The position numbers and the translations under genes were made by a program. From Glandiceps talaboti (Eukaryota; Hemichordata; Enteropneusta; Spengelidae): a DNA stretch of 13,500 nucleotides. Positions 1-13,500 of the stretch are shown here, piece by piece (positions within the stretch are counted from its first letter, which is position 1; each line of letters starts with the position of its first letter). The notes beneath the pieces are model-generated. The model ran no database searches, was not told the origin of the DNA, and was given only the letters and a program-made list of their open reading frames with translations. The stretch spans positions 27,159,185 to 27,172,684 of the forward strand of contig NC_135556.1 of the NCBI RefSeq assembly GCF_964340395.1. The letters run 5' to 3'.

Positions 1-436
1 CCGACTGAGACACTTTCTATCAGTGTCTGCTAAAATAGTGTATGAAAGGTTACAGGACCATGGTGAGACCGACTGAGACACTTTCTATCAGTGTCTGCTA
101 AAATAGTGTATGAAGGGTTACAGGACCATGGTGAGACCGACTGAGACACTTTCTATCAGTGTCTGCTAAAATAGTGTATGAAAGGTTACAGGACCATGGT
201 GAGACCGACTGAGACACTTTCTATCAGTGTCTGCTAAAATAGTGTATGAAAGGTTACAGGACTATGGTGAGACTGGCTGAGACACTTTCTATCAGTGTCT
301 GCTAAAATAGTGTATGAAGGGTTACAGGACCACAGTGAGACTGGCTGAGACACTTTCTATCAGTGTCTGCTAAAATAGTGTCTGCAAGATTACAGGACCA
401 TGGTGAGACTGGCTGAGACACTTTCTATCAGTGTCA
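1..436. repeat. 68-bp minisatellite, about 6.4 copies
   Basis: Tandem units begin at 1, 69, 137, 205, 273, 341 and 409; the last is broken at about 436. The period is exactly 68 bp with no indels and only scattered substitutions. The first four units open CCGACTGAGA and the later ones CTGGCTGAGA. Each unit contains a 7-bp inverted repeat, AGACACT-(7 nt)-AGTGTCT, able to form a hairpin. The array lies in the PPID intron after exon 5 and may continue left of the window. Confidence 0.97.
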
Positions 437-487
437 ATAGATGTCTGTTTTTGTATAGAGCATGAAATGTAATGTTGTGTAACTTAC

Positions 488-610
488 ATTTTTGATATCT
501 ATATCACCATCTTCAGGAAAGTCTGGATAGATATCACCTGTACCATCATCAACTTGAAAGCCATCATCTTCACCAGGCTGCAGCTCACCACACTTGTCAA
601 TGACACACAA
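488..610 (-). CDS. PPID: PPID coding exon 5 (domain end and acidic linker)
   Basis: Acceptor ...AATACAG before TTGTGTGTC; donor AAAAAT/GTAAGT. The exon is 123 nt, phase 0 at both ends, 41 codons. It encodes [10 protein letters not shown], the last strand of the cyclophilin fold, then an acidic stretch with [13 protein letters not shown], which matches the Cyp40 linker before the TPRs. The next exon is outside the window. Confidence 0.94.
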
Positions 611-2965
611 CTGTATTGTTGACAAAAGTCAATAAGAAAAACAATCTCTCAATAACTTTCCCAAAAAAAACCAAATTATTGAATACCTGTTTTGTGACTG
701 ATCATGTTGCACCACACAACTTACTATGCATGGCTCAACATTGTGAAAATTTCACTTGTATTAACAGTATATGTGACAAAATGTTTAGTTACTTGCATCT
801 TGAAACAACCATATATTATACCACATACACGTATTCATTCAAAGATTCATGTACATGTATTTGAGGTACATACATATACATATACATAGATATGCATCAC
901 TGCATTGACAGCAAATTTGACAAAATAATTCTCAGTCCCTGTAATAGCATTTTACCTCATGCTAGAGGGTCAAAATAGAACAAAAATGTTGACTTATCAG
1001 TGTTTTATTTAAGGGCGGTAAGTAGGTAAAATCAACCGGGGTTCCCACATCATTTTACCGGGGTTCCCCACCTAAACTATGATACATTGCATGGGAAGCA
1101 CTACCAGTTTTACCTCTTTCCCCCTTTCTGTTACCAGGGTTCCCAAACCTTAGCAAAAACACTGCTTATTCTCACACGTGCCTATAATACATGTGAAGTG
1201 TGTGGAGTGGAAGTTATGGTGTCAACCAAAAAAATGAATATTCGTCATTTTTATGATGCACCTAGGGAGTAATATTCTATTCCGGGTATCAAGAATTGAT
1301 GTTGCCAAGATATTCACAGCCAATGAAGTTTAAATTATACCTCTAAACCTATTAGATAGGTGAGTATAGAAAGACATGCTTACCTTATCAGGTTTATCTT
1401 TTGTTGTTTCTGTAGTTTCTAATTTTCTGAGCACACCCTTTCCTTTTAATACTTTGCCAAATACAACATGTTTGCCATCTAAATGTGGACATGGTACAGT
1501 TGTAATGAAAAACTGGGAACCATTGGTATTTGGACCAGCATTGGCCATACTGAGTAATCCCCCTGTTTCATGCTGAAAGGATGCAAAGAAGAACACATTG
1601 CAACATACTAGTATTGACGTTATTGATAAGACAAAAGAATGTCATGTTTGGCCACTAGGGGGTGCTATTCAAAAAGCAACTTTTACTACAGTGCTTACGA
1701 CTGGTCAAAACCTCTTGTGATTTTAAACTGTTAAATACATCACCAAGATTGTCTTTATCATCTTTCGAGGCTCCTCTTACTGAAAAGGATGAGAAGTGTG
1801 CCGACATTGGCTGATCTTTCAGTGTAATTGTGATTTGTGCTGTGGTAAATACCTTGTTTTCTGACATAACAAAACACATAAATAATCAATACTCAAAATC
1901 AAACTATTTTACACTGTCATCTGTATCTTTCATTTGACTTACCTTTAACTCAAAGTTTTCATCTTCAAATTTTTCACCATAGATACTTTCTCCTCCAGTT
2001 CCATTATGATTTGTGAAGTCTCCTCCTTGTATCATGAAATCCTTGATTACTGAGAAATAAAAAAGATGTGAAACAGTCAGTCTACCAAGATTACATCAGA
2101 AAAAGTTGTCTAAAATATCACACGGAAAGCAAAATGTAAATAACTAGCCCTCCACTCTACAACAGTGTCTGAAAGTGCTACAATCCCAGAGAGAGAGGTT
2201 GCTCTCAAAGAAAATAACTGGTATGTACCACCCAGAAAATCCCTTCACATGCGTGACATGGGTTGATTTTTCATCTAAAAATTCCCTAATCATGGGGTTG
2301 ATAACATGGGAAATGTCTGCTTTAGAAACACCTTCACAACGTCAGAATACAGGTAGCTGAGAGGACGATTTTTCCTTGCAATCTGTCTTTTCGATTATAC
2401 ATAGTAGATGTTTTGAACTTGGGCTACCATAACCCCTTCAGGGTGATAATACAGTTATTAATATATCTGTGCAGGTGTTACCTTTCTACCTGTCTCAGTG
2501 TCTGTACTACTAATATTATGCACCTGTTGACATTTTTATGTAAAATTCACAATAACTGTACCTGATGTGTTTCTTTAGCCATGCTGGTACATGTAATATT
2601 AACATACTAGTATACTTTTTGAAGTAAGTTAAATCTCCAAGTGGGAATGCTGCATAAATTGATTAAACTAAAGTAAATGTGATGACATACTTTCCCATGT
2701 TTACACAGGGTTATATGTTATGTTATGTTTTATTGACCTTAGACCTACCTCTATGGAAAGTACACCCTTGGTAGTGCAATGGCGCTCCCAGTTTTCCGTC
2801 ACCTTTCTCTCCAGTACACAGTGCTCGGAAATTTTCACTTGTCTTTGGCGTGACATCAATAAATAATTCAAATACAATTCTGCCAACTGCAATTGATTAC
2901 AAACAGATCATTTCAATGAGTAACCAGAATTCCATCCTCATTTCTAAGTCACTACTACTGTCTCG

Positions 2966-3010
<45 letters not shown>

Positions 3011-3451
3011 CACTGATCTGAATTGAAGTTATTAATATTGTTTCATTGCATTTGCTTTACAAGTGTTTCCATGGTAATCAAACAGTTTCTAAGTGTTCCA
3101 TTGTGCATATAAAACAATATAGATACATGTTTCTCTTTTTCCAAAACTTCTGCTTTAGAGTAAAAAAATATCAATGCTGACTGCCCCGTTCTGAACTAGC
3201 ATTACATATACACGTGCCACAGTTTGACAAGCCCTAACAATGACATGTGCAAAGCGACGCATACAGCCACATTCTATTAAAGGAAGACTGCACGTCGATC
3301 CTCATCAGTACTTTGGCATTTTTCTGGTATGTTCGTGTTTATCATAACGACAATCACAGACATACACATCTAATGACTCACTCTTTTTCCCGTCGATAGC
3401 AATATCAAAGAAAGTTCGCGGTCGCGGCGGCTTTGCATCGGTTGTCGCCAT
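488..3451 (-). CDS. PPID: Peptidyl-prolyl cis-trans isomerase D (cyclophilin 40), 5' five coding exons
   Basis: Cyclophilin 40 is a cytosolic Hsp90 co-chaperone with an N-terminal cyclophilin peptidyl-prolyl isomerase domain and a C-terminal TPR domain. Five minus-strand exons join: 3451-3382, 2886-2749, 2049-1943, 1572-1384, 610-488. The start is the ATG at 3451 ([20 protein letters not shown]). Phases close at every junction, giving 209 residues. Visible motifs are [56 protein letters not shown] and [11 protein letters not shown]. Active-site Arg, Phe, Gln, Phe and His are present. The position that is Trp121 in cyclophilin A is His here, as known for Cyp40 and linked to weak cyclosporin binding. 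The last exon ends in the acidic [13 protein letters not shown] linker that precedes the TPRs. Known animal Cyp40 is about 370 residues, so the TPR half lies left of base 1. Identification is firm. Confidence 0.96.
611..1383 (-). other. PPID intron 4 (773 bp)
   Basis: GT-AG intron between coding exons 4 and 5. No gene is recognised on either strand; the open frames are short and unlike known proteins. There are weak local repeats of ACCGGGGTTCCC around 1035-1070 and a related copy near 1134. ACATGTA-type words are common. Nothing else is evident. Confidence 0.8.
1384..1572 (-). CDS. PPID: PPID coding exon 4 (catalytic core)
   Basis: Acceptor ...CCTTTCAG before CATGAAACAGGG; donor GATAAG/GTAAGC. 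The exon is 189 nt, phase 0 at both ends, 63 codons. It encodes [39 protein letters not shown] and GKGVLRKLE. This carries the catalytic Phe (QFF) and His (GKHVVFG), and the His that replaces cyclophilin A Trp121 (PHLDG). Confidence 0.96.
1649..1667 (+). promoter_or_regulatory. CTCF-like motif in PPID intron 3
   Basis: TGGCCACTAGGGGGTGCTA matches the textbook vertebrate CTCF 19-mer TGGCCACCAGGGGGCGCTA at 17 of 19 positions. Both differences are C to T. CTCF exists in most bilaterians with a similar core motif, so a binding site is plausible. A match of this kind can also be carried by an interspersed repeat, and a degenerate relative lies at 8380-8400. Confidence 0.4.
1943..2049 (-). CDS. PPID: PPID coding exon 3
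   Basis: Acceptor ...ATTTCTCAG before TAATCAAGG; donor TTAAAG/GTAAGT. The exon is 107 nt. It completes a codon split after exon 2 (Val) and ends in phase 0. It encodes [20 protein letters not shown] then [15 protein letters not shown], holding the catalytic Phe and Gln of the FMIQGGDF motif. Confidence 0.96.
2050..2748 (-). other. PPID intron 2 (699 bp)
   Basis: GT-AG intron between coding exons 2 and 3. Read on both strands, it shows no recognisable gene, RNA or mobile-element domain, and no strong tandem repeat. Confidence 0.8.
2749..2886 (-). CDS. PPID: PPID coding exon 2
   Basis: Acceptor ...CAATTGCAG before TTGGCAGAAT; donor CATAGAG/GTAGGT. The exon is 138 nt. Two bases complete the Ile codon begun in exon 1 and one base is left over for exon 3. 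It encodes [33 protein letters not shown] and [10 protein letters not shown]. The final Arg is the catalytic Arg (cyclophilin A Arg55). Confidence 0.96.
2971..3009 (+). repeat. (A)39 homopolymer
   Basis: A run of 39 A on the plus strand, in PPID intron 1. In the PPID transcript it reads as poly(U). It could be the tail of an old retroposed sequence, but no SINE body or target duplication is recognisable around it. Confidence 0.95.
3382..3451 (-). CDS. PPID: PPID coding exon 1 with start codon
   Basis: The ATG at 3451-3449 follows TTTTCAAA and opens [20 protein letters not shown], which aligns with the Cyp40 N-terminus (...RVFFDVDIGG in vertebrates). The donor AAAAAGA/GTGAGT leaves one base for the next exon. 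The exon is GC-rich compared with its surroundings, as expected near a housekeeping promoter. No TATA box is visible; a CCAAT pentamer on the minus strand sits only about 25-30 bp upstream of the ATG. Confidence 0.94.
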
Positions 3452-3714
3452 TTTGAAAATGATGGGTTAAAATAGCATTGGATTCATATTTGTAAAATCA
3501 AACTACATTCGCATTCGAGGTTCACGGGATTGTACGTACACATTGTTGGAATGCAAAATTTCGAGCTATAGGTATTGCACATGACATACCCCTTAATTGG
3601 GAAGTTAATTATATGAAACAATATGGAATTTGGAGCTTGCATCGTTAACATATTGCCGTATGCACAGTAACATTTTTTGAAATACCTATTGATATGTACC
3701 ACCTCATTACAGTC

Positions 3715-4188
<474 letters not shown>

Positions 4189-4845
4189 ATGGTTTCACTT
4201 TAGCTAGCAAAACACTTGCACCTTACTGAAGACTTGAAATATCATTCAACTATTTTACAGCACATACATGTATGATTGTGAAGTATAATTTTCTCTTGAA
4301 CAGAAGTAAAAGATTTGTTCACTTCGAGATCAAATTGGAAACTGAAGGAAAAATGACCCAGTTTCTGAGTGTGTTTAACCGGATTAGAATATGATAGGCA
4401 ATCCAATTTCTTCAATTCGAAAAGTTGACATTTTACTTCAGCGTATACGTGTCATGACATGATGATACCAAATGTATTCGTGTTTATTTATATTTAACAT
4501 ATTCCGAGAAGCTTTCAGTTTATTCTTGATTTATACATGGCATCTATTCATGCTTACGTTCGTATTTGCATATCAATAGTTTGCCGTCTGCATATATCGT
4601 TCGTCTATGACATAGCAAGGTGGTGTTACATGTATTGAAGTTCGAATAATCAGTTACTATTTGTAACGGCAGGGTTCTTCAGTAAACACTGTTGTTTATT
4701 CCCAGTGGTAGGCTAGATATTATTCTGGTGTCAAATAATCAATAATACAATATACAAGTAACTGGCCCGCTACCAAAAACGTTCCATTCATGAGCATGGC
4801 TTTTTACGACATGTTAAAGACAACAGTATATTCATCAACATCTAC
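4189..4845. other. Intergenic spacer without recognisable content
   Basis: About 660 bp of AT-rich sequence between two microsatellites. No coding similarity, RNA gene or mobile-element hallmark was found on either strand. Confidence 0.75.
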
Positions 4846-5069
<224 letters not shown>

Positions 5070-5108
5070 GCGATAAAGCCTGTTCTTTCAATTTCCACAT
5101 AAGTGTAC

Positions 5109-5114
5109 TTTATT
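5109..5114 (-). terminator. Likely poly(A) signal of the AKR gene
   Basis: AATAAA on the minus strand, about 250 nt after the AKR stop codon at 5365. It is the first canonical hexamer seen downstream of the stop. A cleavage site 10-30 nt further would end the transcript just before the TC microsatellite. Inference from motif and position only. Confidence 0.55.
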
Positions 5115-5364
5115 GATAATCAAATAACATTTAAAAAGTATCTAACAAGAGATACACAGAAATTCCTAGAGGTAAGCGTGCAAGGAGTGAAGATTTACAT
5201 ATCTGAAAAATGACTTAGAAAGACGTTCGCTCGCTTTGGGATTAAAGATTTTAGCTGAAATGGATAATGGGGATTTTTGTTCGTTATACCTTTAGCTCAA
5301 ATGGATAATGGAGATGTTTGTTCGTTCACCCTTAGATCAAATGGATAATAGGGTTGTTTGTTCG

Positions 5365-10290
<4,926 letters not shown>

Positions 10291-10438
10291 CTATAGAAAA
10301 CAGGTAAAACAATGTAATGACTAGGAAAGATATCATAGAATTGATAAAGTCAGAGTTTCTGCCGTTTGTGAAAGCTAACACAGCACATGAAGCGTGATGA
10401 CCAAGTCTCTGGGCTTCTACTATATATTTATACATATA

Positions 10439-11022
<584 letters not shown>

Positions 11023-11381
11023 ATAGTTTTGGTAGTACTGGAACTCTTTCTTGGGTGTAACTCGGAGTTTCACGCATATTGCGATCATCAGACACTCTGA
11101 GGCCTACTCTCTGGGTGTGCTGTATATATAGAGTGTAGACAATAGAAATACCATCACTATTGTCTGTGTCGGTGGGTAGGTGTTGTATGTGTGGAGGTGT
11201 TGGTTGTTATTGTGTGGGTTATTGGGTGCGGACAAGTGAGTGTTGGCGGGTTGTTCCATGTTGGGCTTTGATGTTCCGTTAGTTAACGGGTTTAATAGTT
11301 TAGGTGATAGATGCTCTATTGAAGTTGGACAAATAAAACTTATTCTCGTGTCGGCATTTGGATATCAACTCAGTTCTTTTG
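11023..11381 (-). repeat. Left pseudo-LTR (sense to the element)
   Basis: 359 bp, an exact reverse complement of 12195-12553 over its whole length, with no mismatch or indel found by eye. It contains the last 26 codons and stop codon of the endonuclease ORF (down to 11300), then 3' untranslated sequence with a hammerhead-like motif, and ends beside (AT)n. Confidence 0.96.
11044..11101 (-). ncRNA. Hammerhead ribozyme-like motif, left pseudo-LTR
   Basis: An identical inverted copy of the 12475-12532 motif, on the minus strand in sense with the endonuclease ORF and about 200 nt after its stop codon. The predicted self-cleavage site is between 11059 and 11058. Hammerhead motifs in the pseudo-LTRs of PLEs are established knowledge; activity of this copy is inferred. 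Confidence 0.72.
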
Positions 11382-12194
11382 TTTAGTGTGGAGCTTTTGT
11401 CTGCTTTAATAATAGTTAGTTTTTCGGTTAAACACAGGTTGCATCGTTTTGTTTTATTGGTGTATGCTTGGGCTTTCTTGTTGATGGACCAGGATACGGA
11501 AAAAGGCTCATTGTTTCTTTTCAGTTTCCAAATGTGTTTTGATAGTTCTGTGCTGTTTTCGTGTTTTTCATGTTTGAATGACTGTTTGTGGTTGGCGTAT
11601 CTCTGTTTGAAGTTGTTCTCTGTTAGACCGATATATACTTTTGTTTGTTTTCCGTGGACGGTGGCTTGGTATACGATGTTTTCCGTTTGGCATTCGCCGT
11701 TCAGAGGGCAGGTGTCTTTCTGTCTGCAATTACAGGGTTTTTGAGTGGGTTTAGTTTCGCTGTTGGAGATGGTGGCGTTATGCGCTTTGATTATGGTAGC
11801 CATGTTTGGCATGCAGCTATAACTGACTTTGACATTGTTTCTGTTGAATATTTTGTGTAACTTAGAGTCTGCTGGGAAATGTTTTGTGATTAGGTTGAGG
11901 AATCGTTTGCCTACATTGGTGGCTACATTTTTGCTGTATGGTGGGTTAAACCAGATGGTGTTTCTATTTCTGTTTTTCTTGTTTTTCTGCGTCGGGGTGC
12001 TGGTGTACGTGATGTTCTCTTTGTGGCCGCTGGTTTTTAGTGCATTTTGGTACAGTGGGGCTGCCTGGTTGAAGATGTGTTCGTCGGATGATATGTCGGA
12101 AATTCTACGGCCGATGGCTAACGATATGTTCTTGATGATGCTGGGTGGGTGGTTAGACTGTGTGTGTATGTACATGGGGTTGTCGTTGGGTTTC
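11300..12194 (-). CDS. Penelope-like element: RT C-terminal tail, linker and GIY-YIG endonuclease (N-terminally truncated)
   Basis: Open from the junction at 12194 to the stop at 11300; the first ATG is at 12175 (291 residues), but the frame is really a truncated polyprotein. Upstream of that Met it reads WKPNDNP, then YIHTQSNHPPSIIKNIS and RRISDISSDEHIF, typical of the PLE RT end. Numbering from the Met: linker TIWFNPPYSKNVATNVGKRF at 73-92; VKVSYSCMPN at 115-124; a Cys cluster CNC-x5-CPLNGEC at 148-162; GIY-YIG core VYQ...VYIGLT at 168-185; catalytic Arg in FKQRYANH (192); LSKHIW at 211-216; catalytic Glu in CLTEKL (251); LNKRTELISKCRH at 264-276. The endonuclease would nick target DNA. RT catalytic motifs are absent, so it cannot move by itself. 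Confidence 0.93.
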
Positions 12195-12553
12195 CAAAAG
12201 AACTGAGTTGATATCCAAATGCCGACACGAGAATAAGTTTTATTTGTCCAACTTCAATAGAGCATCTATCACCTAAACTATTAAACCCGTTAACTAACGG
12301 AACATCAAAGCCCAACATGGAACAACCCGCCAACACTCACTTGTCCGCACCCAATAACCCACACAATAACAACCAACACCTCCACACATACAACACCTAC
12401 CCACCGACACAGACAATAGTGATGGTATTTCTATTGTCTACACTCTATATATACAGCACACCCAGAGAGTAGGCCTCAGAGTGTCTGATGATCGCAATAT
12501 GCGTGAAACTCCGAGTTACACCCAAGAAAGAGTTCCAGTACTACCAAAACTAT
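12195..12553 (+). repeat. Right pseudo-LTR (inverted copy)
   Basis: 359 bp, the perfect inverted partner of 11023-11381. It abuts the truncated RT coding sequence at 12194/12195, inside a Trp codon, and carries in reverse the last 26 endonuclease codons, the 3' untranslated region and a plus-strand hammerhead-like motif. Confidence 0.96.
12475..12532 (+). ncRNA. Hammerhead ribozyme-like motif, right pseudo-LTR
   Basis: The core CTGATGA (12485-12491) and GAAA (12505-12508) are both present with hammerhead spacing. Stem II: CGCA (12493-12496) with TGCG (12500-12503), loop ATA, but a T.T opposition at the base. Stem III: ACT (12508-12510) with AGT (12514-12516), loop CCG, the short stem III known from PLE ribozymes. 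Stem I: GTGT (12481-12484) with ACAC (12518-12521), then an internal loop, then CTC (12475-12477) with GAG (12530-12532). The predicted cleavage is after the T at 12517, in the context GTT, which obeys the NUH rule. Confidence 0.75.
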
Positions 12554-13173
<620 letters not shown>

Positions 13174-13500
13174 AGTTTAGTGAGATTTTATGTGGTAAGT
13201 ACTTTCACTTTAGTAAAAAGCTTACAAGTTCAGTGAGATTCTATGTCGTAAGTACTTTCACTTTAGTAAAAAGCTTACAAGTTCAGTGAGATTTTATGTG
13301 GTAAGTACTTTCACTTTAGTAAAAAGCTTACAAGTTCAGTGAGATTTTATGTGGTAAGTACTTTCACTTTAGTGAAAAGCTTACAAGTTTAGTGAGATTT
13401 TATGTCGTAAGTACTTTCACTTTAGTAAAAAGCTTACAAGTTCAGTGAGATTTTATGTGGTAAGTACTTTCACTTTAGTAAAAAGCTTACAAGTTCAGCA
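13174..13500. repeat. 53-bp minisatellite, about six copies, continuing past the right edge
   Basis: The word TGAGATT recurs at 13181, 13234, 13287, 13340, 13393 and 13446, a period of exactly 53 bp. Units contain GTAAGTACTTTCACTTTAGT and AAAAAGCTTACAAGTT. Few substitutions: TATGTGG and TATGTCG variants follow the order G, C, G, G, C, G, hinting at duplication of three-unit blocks. Non-coding. Confidence 0.97.

Larger units (their letters stand above)
11023..12553 (-). mobile_element. Penelope-like retroelement, 5'-truncated, with inverted pseudo-LTRs
   Basis: The 1,531-bp element is two identical 359-bp inverted repeats (11023-11381 and 12195-12553) around an 813-bp core coding on the minus strand. 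Penelope-like elements (PLEs) are retroelements with a telomerase-related reverse transcriptase and usually a GIY-YIG endonuclease. They integrate by target-primed reverse transcription and often carry pseudo-LTRs in direct or inverted order. Here only the last residues of the RT region remain; the linker and endonuclease are open. The identical repeats imply recent insertion or correction by gene conversion. It lies between two (AT)n tracts in the AKR intron. Confidence 0.93.

Noticed and set aside
1-436. CRISPR array (also considered for 13174-13500)
   Set aside because: The entire unit repeats with no unique spacers, and the genome is animal; these are minisatellites.
1655-1879. 74-residue minus-strand frame between PPID exons 3 and 4
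   Set aside because: It lies wholly in an intron whose flanking exons join in phase into canonical cyclophilin sequence; no similarity recognised.
2971-3009. Poly(A) tail of a processed pseudogene or SINE
   Set aside because: No retroposed body, internal promoter boxes or flanking target duplication could be identified.
3290-3320. Another hammerhead core (minus-strand CTGATGAGG)
   Set aside because: Only the CTGATGA word is present; there is no GAAA at the right spacing and no stems I or III.
11358-12206. Three plus-strand frames of 71-128 residues with hydrophobic stretches, looking like membrane proteins
   Set aside because: They are antisense to the GIY-YIG endonuclease frame, which has clear family motifs; the hydrophobic look comes from the reverse of Lys/Asn-rich codons.

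Overview
This is animal nuclear DNA, probably from a marine invertebrate. Coding exons are short and separated by GT-AG introns. The background is AT-rich and full of long microsatellites, minisatellites, foldback elements and a Penelope-like retroelement. There are no prokaryotic operons and no ribosome-binding-site-led ORFs. I cannot name the species; mollusc, annelid, brachiopod, amphioxus or hemichordate would all fit.

Two host genes lie on the minus strand, both cut by the window edges. (1) PPID (cyclophilin 40) starts at 3451. Its first five coding exons (3382-3451, 2749-2886, 1943-2049, 1384-1572, 488-610) give 209 residues: the whole cyclophilin domain and the start of the linker to the TPR domain. 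The remaining exons lie beyond base 1. (2) Upstream of PPID on the same strand is an AKR1-type aldo-keto reductase. Its last seven coding exons (10174-10290, 9738-9815, 9172-9288, 7853-7959, 7225-7393, 5595-5677, 5365-5407) give 237 residues up to the stop codon. About 85 N-terminal residues are missing and are not found before the right edge. All exon phases join. The two genes share orientation but have no evident pathway link; about 1.9 kb of repeat-rich DNA separates the AKR stop from the PPID start.

Layout from left to right: 68-bp minisatellite (1-436); PPID exons and introns (488-3451); intergenic repeat with a (CA)n tail (to 4188); CAGT/TCTG/TC microsatellite (4846-5067); AKR poly(A) signal (5109-5114); a tandem array made from the AKR terminal exon itself (5251-5410); AKR exons and introns holding a cluster of three foldback units (5712-6045), a 52-bp duplication, a 287-bp GA tract and a CAA tract. 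To the right of the AKR exons, most of the sequence is mobile DNA: a 420-bp terminal-inverted-repeat element (10439-10858), (AT)n, a Penelope-like element (11023-12553), (AT)n, about 450 bp without recognisable content, and a 53-bp minisatellite running off the right edge.

The most notable parts are these. (a) The Penelope-like element has two identical 359-bp inverted pseudo-LTRs. Each carries a hammerhead-ribozyme-like motif, and they enclose an intact-looking GIY-YIG endonuclease but only the very end of the reverse transcriptase. (b) A four-copy minisatellite was born from the last coding exon of the AKR gene, and every copy still spells the C-terminal Tyr-Pro-Phe motif.
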